Part shown: piece by piece, positions 1 to 7,631 of the stretch
How positions within the stretch are numbered: the first letter of the stretch is position 1
How the letters are laid out: every line of letters begins with the position of its first letter
The notes under the pieces: generated by a model
Databases searched by the model: none
Seen by the model: only the letters and a program-made list of their open reading frames with translations
What the model was told of the DNA's origin: nothing
Position numbers and translations under genes: made by a program
NCBI GenBank assembly: GCA_016256075.1
Contig: SDVU01000447.1
Location: forward strand, 1 to 13,298
Length of the DNA stretch: 13,298 nucleotides
Source: Dictyocoela muelleri
Taxonomy: Eukaryota; Microsporidia
Reading direction: 5' to 3'

Positions 1-394
1 TTATGATATAATTATTTCATATTTGGTAAGATCTCGTAATTTTGAGCTTATATATAAGAATCATGTTATGCTCATGGGAATGTGACTTTACCCTTTTTAG
101 GGGGGCTGGTGGCCCGGTAAGAACCATGTTTCTTTCTATTTTTTAATTTTCTCTCCGCTTTTATAATAAATTTTTGATAATCTTTAAATTTAAAATAATT
201 TAAAATAGCAAAATTCATATTAAAGAGAGAAAAAATTAACGAAATTTTTTTCCCACCCCTTTAATTTCCTCTCTAGTTTTCCATTAACTCTTATTATTTT
301 TTTTCCGCCGCCCTTATAATTTTCCCTCCGCCCTTATATTTAACTCTTGCCGAATTATGAATTTTTTGCTCAAAAAAATTCTGAATTGAGAGGT
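1..394. other. AT-rich spacer with short pyrimidine repeats
   Basis: No coding sequence or RNA gene is recognisable here. A short GC-rich run near 97-120 (a string of G followed by a GGCTGGTGGCC-like stretch) stands out against the AT background, but matches nothing I know. From about 240 to 350 the + strand is pyrimidine-rich and contains a two-copy 20-bp tandem repeat beginning CCGCCCTTAT at 308 and 328. The N-terminal part of the adjacent Merlin transposase would be expected here, but I could not find it. Confidence 0.5.
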
Positions 395-883
395 TTGGAT
401 CCATCGTGAAATAAAAAAATAGTAGAGATCGATGAATCACTATTTTTTAAAAGAAGATATAATCGGGGGAAATTAAGGGAACAATTTTGGGTCCTTTGAA
501 TGATATAAAGAGCTACTTGTACATGCTTTTCAATATCTTTACCCGATACAAGGGTTTATTCCATCCTTCCATAATAGTTTCACATGTTCTTGCTCTAATA
601 CAATTATTATTACTGAGAGGTGGGCAGCATATAATAAGCTTTTAGATTGGTCTCTGTATCAACATTTTGTGATAAATCACAGTATAAACTTTGTAGATCC
701 TGAAGACTCAAATATTCATACACAACCTATCGAAATTTGTGATGTCATGTAATAAATAAACTTCGTAATAAGCATGGTATTACAAGTCAATTTTTAGAAG
801 GTTACCTATTTGAATTCGCTTTTAAAAAAGACCCTAAAAACATGCATGGTTATTCTAATCTTATTGCTTATAATCCTTACTAA
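395..883 (+). pseudogene. Merlin (IS1016/ISXO2-like) transposase remnant
   Basis: This is the catalytic half of a DDE transposase of the Merlin superfamily (IS1016/IS1595-like), which moves DNA transposons by cut-and-paste. Conceptual translation gives V-E-I-D-E-S-L-F-F-K-R-R-Y-N-R-G from 422, with the first catalytic Asp at 431-433. After a frame change comes T-E-R-W-A-A-Y-N from 612, then V-I-N-H-S-I-N-F-V-D-P and H-T-Q-P-I-E, with the catalytic Glu at 732-734. These blocks are hallmarks of the family. A C-terminal block (N-K-H-G-I-T-S-Q-F-L-E-G-Y) runs in a third segment from 755 to the stop at 881-883. The middle acidic residue, normally Asp in S/T-D-x-W, is Glu here. There are in-frame stops near 494 and 503, a frameshift between about 555 and 611, and another near 750. 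The N-terminal zinc-binding part is missing and no terminal inverted repeats were found. The element is dead. Confidence 0.85.
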
Positions 884-1769
884 CAATCAAATAAATAATC
901 TGACAAAACCTTAAAAATTTTATTTATCAATACTGTTAATTTTTAAATTTTTTATAACGAACCGTTTTTTTATACTGACCTGTTTTTTAAAACCGACAAT
1001 ATTATATAATGCCCCAAAGTGTTAACCAATATCTATATAAGCATTTTTTTACTATAAACTTTACATTTATATCTCTCTATTAAAATAAACTCATCTCGCA
1101 ATTCTAATTACTTACAATTTACACATTTTTAAAATTATTTTATTAACAACGGTAAACTATATATATTTTCGAAAAGTTTTCGAGTAAGTATAATTTTTGA
1201 ACGATTTCGGTTTTTTATTTAAGGTGTAAATTTAATGAAAATGAAATAAAAATTAAAAATAGATGCATTTTACATTCAAAAATTTTGTTTTTTTATTAAA
1301 CAAGATTTTTATTATCATCATGACGAGCTATTTATTTAAATCATTATGCAATATATTATTGTTGATGGCAACTTCAAAAAAATTAAAAGAAAATTTATAT
1401 TTTATAATTTTATAAATGAGGTTAAATATTTATTTTTCAATAATAACATTTTCGGGCACTATTTTGGTTATTTTTCATTCGACAAAATATTGATACTTTT
1501 GTAATTGCTATCACATTATTGTTTTCAGTTTAATGAAATCGGTTGGGCAGATTTTAGTTTTTAGATTAAGTGTATTATTTTTATAGTTTTTTTTAAAAAA
1601 GTCTATTTAGATAAAAGTATTGGGTCTTCTTTAGAAAGATGGCTACAAATAAGGTGGCTACCTTTGATTATAATTAAAAATATTTTAAAAAAAATAATTT
1701 AAAATGAAATTTAAAACATAAAAAATATATTATGATAGAATTTTAAAAATATTAAAAAAAATTGAATTA
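884..1769. other. AT-rich spacer, no gene seen
   Basis: Long A and T runs with stops in all frames. I see no conserved protein block. A TATTGGGTCTTCTTTAGAAAG string at about 1619 vaguely resembles the start of mariner inverted repeats, but no partner end is convincing. Confidence 0.5.
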
Positions 1770-1777
1770 CAGGGTTT

Positions 1778-1882
1778 CCCACTAATAAATGGAAAGTTCC
1801 CATTAATAAATGGAATGTCCGCATTAATAAATGGAATGTTCCCATTAATAAATGGAATGTTCCATTAATAAATGGAAAATTT
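1778..1882. repeat. Left 21-bp tandem array of the MITE
   Basis: Units of the type CCCATTAATAAATGGAATGT(T) begin at 1778, 1799, 1820 and 1841. A fifth, shorter unit starts at 1862 and grades into TGGAAAATTTTC. The core CCATTAATAAATGG is itself nearly palindromic, so each unit is a small inverted repeat inside the larger foldback arm. Confidence 0.9.
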
Positions 1883-2186
1883 TCAATAAAAAAATTAAGG
1901 TTTACACCTAGAGAGTTTAAAGTATACGCTTGAAGAATTTAAATTCTTTAAGTGTAAACTACAATTTTCTAGGTGTAAGCTTTAAATTTTTTTAAGTGTA
2001 AGCTTTCTATTTTTAATTGAAACTTTACATTTTTTTAAAAAAAAACTTTCTATTTTTTGGGGAGAAATCTGTAAAAAATTTAAGTTTACACCTATAAAAC
2101 TATAGTTTATACTTAAGAAATCTAAATTCTTCAAGTGTAAACTTTAAACTCTTTAGGTGTAAGCCTTAAATTTTTTATTGAAAATT

Positions 2187-2312
2187 TTCCATTTATTAAT
2201 GGGAACATTCCATTTATTATTGGAAACATTCCATTTATTAATGGGAACATTCCATTTATTAATAGGAACTTTCCATTTTATAATGGAAACTTTCCATTTA
2301 TTAGTGGAAAAC
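2187..2312. repeat. Right 21-bp tandem array of the MITE
   Basis: The inverted counterpart of the left array. The TTCC start of each unit (TTCCATTTATTAATGGGAAC type) falls at 2187, 2208, 2229, 2250, 2271 and 2292, exactly 21 bp apart for six units. Keeping an exact spacing while the units themselves differ at several bases suggests that the period matters or that the array is young. Confidence 0.9.
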
Positions 2313-2318
2313 CTTGTA

Positions 2319-2954
2319 ACACATAAATTTTTACGCAAATTTATACGAGCAAAAAAATACTTGAAAAGCATATATAGCAAGAGAAGTTATCTTTAAGACA
2401 AGTTCACCAGATATATTTTCAGAATATGCAATGTAACTGTGTAATAGTCTTACAATATAAAAAAAACATTCATGTTTTGTAAACATAGGTTAATCTTATC
2501 AAATATACAAAAAAAATACAGTGGTTTTTTTTCTCTGAATACCATCAGAGGTTTCAAGAAATTAATAAAAAGAAGAAATTCCAAAATTATGTTTATGAAT
2601 TCCTGTTTTATTTTATACCTTTATAAACCAATAAGAATTTGTTCTCTCCTTTGTTAAACCAATAATCATAGTCGACCATTTAACTCTTAAAATTTTCCTT
2701 AATCCTAATTCCTAAATGTAATCTCATTTCATCCAAAACAGTGTAAGCCTTTTTTCGAATTATATAGATAATACACATGTATTATATAACGGAATATAAA
2801 GCCGAGAGAATACCTCATAGCGGTTTATTTTTAAGTTATTAAAATTATTGTATTAGATTTATATAAGAAAAAAATATGATCAGGAGAAAAAAAGTTAACG
2901 ATCATATAGTAAATAAAATTATAAAAAGATAAAATTGACGGTGTTTGATGACAT
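2319..2954. other. Spacer; possible left part of pogo-like element
   Basis: No confident gene. A 61-codon open frame from 2472 to 2657 is Lys/Ile/Phe-rich and matches no family I know; I treat it as chance. A TACAGTGG string at 2517 has the TA-CAGT form expected of a pogo left terminus for the remnant that follows, but its next 20 bases match the right end of that element only weakly. TTTTTACGCAAA near 2331 resembles the subterminal motif at the remnant's right end (4041-4056). A short inverted repeat, ATAATACA-CA-TGTATTAT, lies near 2769-2786. Confidence 0.35.
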
Positions 2955-3690
2955 TTAAAATCATACGTGCAGACATAAAGCCAATTTCTTCTTTAATTAC
3001 TGTTTAAAAGAAGAGATCATTAGATATTCTAAGAGAGAAATATTTTATATTGACGAAACAAATCTTTATAAAAAAAATTTCAGATAGATCCTATGTTTAT
3101 GATAAAAAATGATTATAAAAGTATATAGCAAAACAAGACTGGATATATAATTATGTTAGGGTTAACTTGTTTGGCGAATGGATAAAACCTTTACTGATCA
3201 AGATATCGAAGAATTCGAGACCCTTTTTAGAATTTACTACGATTTTTATAATATTTCTTACCGGTCTGACAAATAATAATGGCTTTCAGAGAGTCTTTTT
3301 AGATTATATATCAGATTTAAAGCTTGACTAATCGTAAAAACTTAATATTTTGATTATATTTGATAATTTTTCTAACATATAGTGAATAGCAGAACAAAAA
3401 TCAAAATTGTTGTTTCCATTTTAAAACGAAACCTCAATTATTCAGCGGATAGAATTGAAATCATAAATCCATTAGATAAAAGTTAAACAAAAAATTACAA
3501 CTTTTCTATTTTACACAGATTTTGATAATGATATAGTCACTTCATAAGTTTAAATAAATTAATATTCTAAATGTGCTCTTATATATCAATAATTCTATTG
3601 ATCATGTAGCAATCACAATAAGAAAAAATTGTTGAAAAAAGCTGACTTGTTTGAAAATTCCTACAAAAAAAACCTTATAACAAGGATTTA
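2955..3690 (+). pseudogene. pogo/Tigger-like transposase remnant
   Basis: A heavily decayed DDE transposase of the pogo/Tigger (CENP-B-related) type. The signature F-Y-I-D-E-T-N-L-Y appears around 3046-3072, with the first catalytic Asp codon at 3052-3054. The following frame carries V-R-V-N-L-F-G-E-W-I-K-P-L-L-I (about 3156-3200), the usual x-G-x-x-L-K-P-L-x-I segment. N-I-L-I-I-F-D-N-F-S, with Asp at 3362-3364, is the second catalytic block. An N-E-T-S-I-I-Q-like segment near 3426-3450, with a GAT codon at 3448-3450, corresponds to the N-x-T-S-x-x-Q-P-L-D block. An I-R-K-N-C-(stop)-K-K-A-D-L-F segment near 3619-3650 fits the family C-terminus. Frames change several times and stops are frequent. 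The N-terminal DNA-binding domains were not recognised. The overlap with pogo families is inferred by motif reading only. Confidence 0.6.
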
Positions 3691-3984
3691 AATTCAATGA
3701 GACAATAATAGACAAGTTGGATGGTGATTTGGTTCATTTAAAGATATTTATACTGTAGATTAACATAATCACGTTCATCTAATATCTGAATTTTCTCATA
3801 TATATGCGGCTCTCTTTAATATTTTGAAAAATAGCAAAAATTTAAAGCAGAATAAATGATGTGCCGATTTTATAATTACGAGTATGTAGAAAAACTGTCT
3901 AAATGATCTTGATTATATTTTTTAATCTTTAAGATATTTATCAAAGAGCCCTGAATATTAAACATTATAAACTTTAATTATATT

Positions 3985-4067
3985 TTTTTATACAAGGTGA
4001 TTATTACGCAAAAGGTGCTTTTTACGCACGCTTTTTTAATTTGCGTCGTAAAAACCAACATCTACTG
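3985..4067 (+). repeat. Right terminus and subterminal repeats of the pogo-like remnant
   Basis: The sequence ends CTACTG at 4067, followed by TA at 4068-4069. Read inward on the other strand it starts CAGTAGATGTTGG, the CAGT start typical of pogo-type ends. Just inside are two direct copies of a 16-bp motif 18 bp apart, GGTGATTATTACGCAA (3996-4011) and GGTGCTTTTTACGCAC (4014-4029). An inverted relative, TTGCGTCGTAAAAACC, lies at 4041-4056. I infer that these are transposase-binding sites. The matching left end is uncertain (candidate at 2519). Confidence 0.5.
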
Positions 4068-4074
4068 TACCAAC

Positions 4075-4870
4075 TTAAGATTAAAAAAAACTGGTTATTG
4101 AACACAATCCTTCTATATTTTGAGTTTGAATATTTGGATCTGAAGGATTTGTAGAGTAAGTAATTGATTAACATTTTTATGTTATAAATCATTTCCCAAC
4201 TCTCTTATTGAACAATCATAGGCTATTCATTCATCGAGAAGTATTTTTCGTCTGGGGGAAAACAATATCAGTTATAATTTGACGAATAGCGTATGGATTT
4301 CTGTTATTAACAGGAATTAAAAAAGCCTCTTTACTTTTTCTTTCGAAACTCTATAGACCATTTACAGTTTTTAAAACGACCTATGTTTTATTTACTCTTA
4401 AAAACAGGCTTTCATAAATTTAAACTACCATTTTGGATTTCTTCTCAACGTAACTTGCATTTTTTTTCACATTTATCAACAATAGTTCTTCTATGATTGC
4501 TCTACAGAATTCTCCAAGTCCAGCAATAATGTACATATATACGTTTAATTGAAATTCTATATTTTTAAACTGTTTCCGTATAAAGATTTATAGATAGTTT
4601 TAAATATTATCTTTTTTTAAGCCGATATCCTTCAAAAATACTATTTTTTTATTTTATGATGTTTTACAAGGAGCACTACAAGCCCAGATATAGCCCTCTA
4701 TCGAAGATGTACTTTTGGCATAGACTATTATTTGTTTCCATTTAACGCATTTAAAGCCATTCTTTACAATAATAATTCTTGTTAAAAAATGTTAGGTATT
4801 CAAATTTGAAAAATCATTTTAAAGTAAATTTTCATTCATCTGTAACAAAAAAATCTCTTCCTTGGTCTAA
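4075..4870 (-). pseudogene. Second Merlin (IS1016-like) transposase remnant, antisense
   Basis: Read from right to left this is another Merlin-superfamily DDE transposase, more complete at its N-terminus than the copy at 395-883. An N-terminal K-C-V-K-W ... S-S-I-E-G-Y-I-W-A-C-S-A-P-C segment (about 4765 down to 4660) is the Cys-containing zinc-ribbon-like part. The V-E-I-D-E-S block appears as I-Y-E-S-L-F at about 4405-4420, with the catalytic Asp codon GAT changed to TAT at 4414-4416. It is followed by F-E-R-K-S-K-E-A-F-L-I-P-V-N-N-R-N (about 4350 to 4297). The L-D-E-x-I-A-Y-D block (about 4242 to 4216) has a stop where Trp is expected. S-D-P-N-I-Q-T-Q-N-I-E-G-L ends near 4108, with the catalytic Glu codon at 4111-4113. 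Several frame changes and stops make it non-functional. Its C-terminal end abuts the pogo-like terminus at 4067. Confidence 0.8.
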
Positions 4871-4989
4871 AGGGCTTCTCGGGGTATTTTTTCGTATCTT
4901 TAAATTCTTTTCATAAGTGATGTGCTTAATTTTTTAAAAAAGGGTGTAAAATCAGAAAAAAATACGTATATTAAGCATGACCCACCAAA

Positions 4990-5110
4990 ATAATTACCAG
5001 AGTACTTTAAGAGACGTTTAAAGAATACTAAGTACCTTCAATATCCTACCCCCTCGTGAAGATTCTGAAAGACCCCGAGGTGTCCGTGTAGACTAATTTG
5101 AGAAACACTG
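4990..5110 (-). mobile_element. Possible hAT-type transposon end
   Basis: Read on the - strand from 5110, the sequence begins CAGTGTTTCTCAAATTAG and continues with a GGACACCTCGGGGTC stretch. That beginning is the form seen at the ends of many hAT elements and their MITEs. The flanking 8 bp at 5111-5118 (AATTAATA) could be half of the 8-bp target duplication, but I could not find the second copy or the opposite end. The left limit given is arbitrary. Confidence 0.35.
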
Positions 5111-5309
5111 AATTAATAAACAGAGAACGGTACAAATATACCTAACATATAGTTGTCCTCCTAGGCACCTAGTAAATTTTTTATAGACCCCTAAAACCTT
5201 TTCATGGACTCACTTCCGATAAAAAAATTCTTTTTGGACACTCGTTAAGTGTTCCATGGACCCCTGGAGATTTGTTAGTTCCACTTCGGCTCCCGTTGAT
5301 CTAGATACA
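5111..5309. other. Spacer with GGTCCATGG-type fragments
   Basis: No gene. The stretch holds several G/C-rich pieces on an AT background: CCTAGGCACCTAG near 5160-5173, GACCCCTAAAACC near 5186, and CCATGGACCCCTGG near 5255-5268. They resemble the interior of hAT-like or Tigger-like MITE ends, and may belong with the neighbouring terminus at 5110. The evidence is resemblance only. Confidence 0.3.
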
Positions 5310-7129
5310 TCTTAACAAAAGTTGATTTTGAGAACAAAGAGTCTATAACCGTTTGGAAGGTTTTTGTTCATTTTAAGTCCAAATGGTATTTGTTCTATTC
5401 ATATCTAGTGTTTTCTATCTAAAATAAGGTATATTTTGCGAGTTTACTCTCTCATTCTCACTTGATAATATCACGAATTCATGTCGAGTTTTAGAAATAT
5501 AGTTAAGCCTTTTAATTGTGATAGAATGTCCCAAATTTTTGAAATTACGTAAGTATTTTTAATAGTATTCGATTGATCGTACGATAGTCTTCTGCCAGTC
5601 TTATTTCTCTATTATTTTTGCAAAATAGGGAGACTCGGCAGATGCAAAAGATGATTGTGTTTCTTATTATGTTGTCCCTAAAGAGTTCTTATTATATTTT
5701 ATACTTTATTCTTTAAACCAAGAGTAATTCTTAAGAACCACATCCAAACAGCTCCATTTCCCTTTAATCGTATTTCATGCACAGCATCTGGTATTAGATC
5801 TATGTATGGTATGTGACTGTTATATTCAATTGTTTTTTATATTTTCTGGTAACATGATAATGTCTTATGTGTAAAATTTTTATTCAAATTCTACCTTTTT
5901 ATACTATTCAGATATGCTATTGTTGTTTTCAAGTTAATATACTATATAATATAGGACTACAGCCATGTTTTGAAAATTAACGCGTGCTTCATTCTTAAGT
6001 AAAAATTCCATGCCGAGTATAATGTCATGTTACATCTTACTGGTGACCCTTTTAGATATCTCATACGGTGTTATTGTTATTTAAAAGTCTTAGTGTAAAA
6101 TCAGCTTCTTCATTAGTCGTTATTGAACTGCCATCAATTAGTTGAGCTGTTGATTATATATATGTGATGTTTTCATGTTGTTTTTTTTCCACAATGACTT
6201 TATTTTTACAATTGTATGTTGATACTGAATCTAGCACTGCTCTGTAAGGGTTTCAATTAATATCTACAATAAATTGCTGAATTTTTGTATAGATTTTGTT
6301 TTTGCAAGCCCAAATTTTGTGATTTCGATTTCTGATTATTGACGTTCTTCTTATATTCGTTATTAAGTGCCCTAAATTGATCTTTTGAATGCTTTAAAAT
6401 ACCCTATCACCTGTATTTTTTGTGAGACTTCGTTTTATGCTTCTCATCTCAAGTTTATATGTGACTGTTGTTCGCGTGTGTGTGCCGCATCTTTCTGTTC
6501 AAGTAATAACCTTCCATGTATTTAAGAATTTCGAATATATTAGAAATGTTGGTTATGTTGAGCCTGTACATTTAAAGTTGTGTTCTTCTCGGTAGTCCAT
6601 GATAAAATGACGTTTCTACTTTCATAGATTCTTGTTATATTTACCAGTGCACGCAAATTCTCAATCTGGCATAGACGTCTTCAATAGATCTCTTATGTTC
6701 TTTTATAGTCAAGAAGTTATCTTGGTATACGTTTGATAGATGTTTAGATATTTGCGATAATGTTTTGTCGAGAATTTTTGTTAGCAGATTGTTGTTATTA
6801 GTGTGTTTGGATTATTAGCTTTCTTAATTAACGGGTAGTATTTGGAGTCGATGGTGGAAATCAATAACCCTAAAATTATGTATATATAAACAATTTGCAA
6901 GTTTGCTTGTCGTGCGGTACTCAGCTCTTTATACAAATAGGTCTTATTGGTGATGTATTCTGACATTTCGAAGCTTCTTCAGGTTGTTATTGTGGTATTT
7001 TATGTGTATTTAGAATTTAATTAGTGTGCCCAGAATATGTCCTCGTGGTCTCTGATCAAGATGTCGCTTCTTGTTGAATTCAACTTAAGGGACGCCGAAA
7101 AGGACCCGCCCGAAAAGTAACAACATATA
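5310..7129 (-). mobile_element. Ty3/gypsy LTR retrotransposon fossil, truncated
   Basis: An old, broken Ty3/gypsy element lying antisense. Order in its own direction: a candidate LTR start at about 7123-7129 (TGTTAC) with a GC-richer leader to about 7040; a gag-like region from about 6966 to 6300; a protease-like region about 6300-5950; and the N-terminal part of a reverse transcriptase to about 5310. The reverse transcriptase is recognisable from an R-L-A-E-D-Y-R-T-I-N block near 5590 and an I-F-L-K-L-D-M-N-type block near 5490. The rest of pol, including RNase H and integrase, and the second LTR are absent from the window. The reading frame is interrupted many times (well over ten), so it looks ancient. 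The coordinates are approximate. Confidence 0.7.
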
Positions 7130-7339
7130 ATAGATAGAATATTTGATTACAGGTCGGTTATTTTTCACAGCACAGAGCTGTTTGATTGGGTGATGTTGTT
7201 CGTCGATGCATAGAGGGGTTTCCATGAATTATTTTCATTTTTTAAATTTTCTAGAAATTTCGAAAAATAAAATTTAGAAATATCACTTAAGATGATAAGT
7301 GATGCTTGACAATAAGTTAAATAGATAAAAATAAAACCC
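7130..7339. other. Spacer between gypsy fossil and foldback element
   Basis: No gene seen. Small hairpin-forming pieces are visible, for example ATCACTTAAGATGATAAGTGAT near 7281-7302 and TTTTCTAGAAATTTCGAAAA near 7247-7266. Confidence 0.4.
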
Positions 7340-7430
7340 TAAGACCTCTTTCATCCGAAGAAAATATCGAAAACTACCAAATATTAAATCGAAGTGATAA
7401 TATAAATCCAACCATATAGTCAAATATACA
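7340..7430. repeat. Left arm of an interrupted foldback palindrome
   Basis: This segment is the imperfect reverse complement of 9519-9608. For example, AGTGATAATATAAATCC and CCATATAGTCAAAT here match GGATAAATTTATATTATCACT and ATTTGACTATATGG on the other side. When the pogo element between 7433 and 9399 is disregarded, the arm runs straight on into 9402-9458. Both flanks therefore belonged to one long palindrome before the insertion. Confidence 0.8.
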
Positions 7431-7432
7431 TA

Positions 7433-7488
7433 CAGTCAATCTTCTATAACGTGAACACCTTTTAAGGTGAACATGAACAACGTGAACA
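7433..7488 (+). repeat. Left inverted end and GTGAACA cluster of the pogo element
   Basis: The inverted terminal repeat occupies about 7433-7457. The 7-bp motif GTGAACA occurs at 7451-7457, 7467-7473 and 7482-7488, with an ATGAACA variant at 7473-7479. Clustered repeats at this place are what one expects of sites bound by the transposase's CENP-B-like N-terminal domains. The binding role is inferred. Confidence 0.7.
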
Positions 7489-7631
7489 TTTTTTTAAAAA
7501 ATAGTTCCTTGAGAATATTTTTTCATAAATTCAACCCAATTCATAATAACTCTTTAATGTAAACAATGAACATATTTTTTTTTGATATAGTCTCTTTTTT
7601 ATATAAATTTTTTATTTATTAACCGTTAGCA

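Larger units (their letters stand above)
1770..2316. mobile_element. Foldback MITE with 21-bp repeat arms
   Basis: This is a 547-bp non-coding element that is almost entirely an inverted repeat. Its left end reads CAGGGTTTCCCACTAATAAA. The reverse complement of its right end reads CAAGGTTTTCCACTAATAAA, differing at two positions. It is flanked by TA at 1768-1769 and 2317-2318, consistent with the TA target duplication of Tc1/mariner-superfamily elements. Each arm has an outer array of 21-bp units (about five on the left, six on the right). Inside this is a second inverted block containing GGTTTACACCTA.../TTTAGGTGTAAGCC-type sequence, around 1910-1965 and 2085-2170. The centre (about 1970-2080) is T-rich, with further degenerate copies of the TAGGTGTAAGC motif. 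Open frames across the arms only reflect the 21-bp (seven-codon) period and are not genes. No transposase is encoded, so it would depend on one supplied in trans. Confidence 0.85.

Noticed and set aside
97-125. GC-rich string near the left edge as a structured RNA or regulatory site
   Set aside because: Only about 25 bases, no pairing partner or known motif nearby, and it is too close to the window edge to judge.
1770-2316. CRISPR-like array
   Set aside because: The 21-bp units are contiguous without spacers, are palindromic, and are mirrored in a second inverted array, which is a transposon terminus pattern.
2153-2396. Overlapping open frames on both strands with seven-residue repeats (N-K-W-N-V-P-I and F-H-L-L-M-G-T)
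   Set aside because: They arise from the 21-bp repeat array of the MITE; the period of seven codons keeps frames open on both strands. No start context or family similarity.
2472-2657. 61-codon open frame on the + strand
   Set aside because: Low-complexity, no recognised domain, and similar lengths occur by chance in this composition. It may overlap the lost N-terminal part of the pogo-like remnant, but I cannot show it.
1619-2664. TATTGGGTCTTC at 1619 and AAACCAATA near 2656 as the two ends of a mariner element containing the MITE
   Set aside because: The first six to seven bases agree, but the match stops there, and no mariner transposase block is visible between them.
6781-6966. 61-codon open frame on the - strand beginning M-S-E-Y-I
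   Set aside because: Not an independent gene; it falls in the gag-like part of the Ty3/gypsy fossil.
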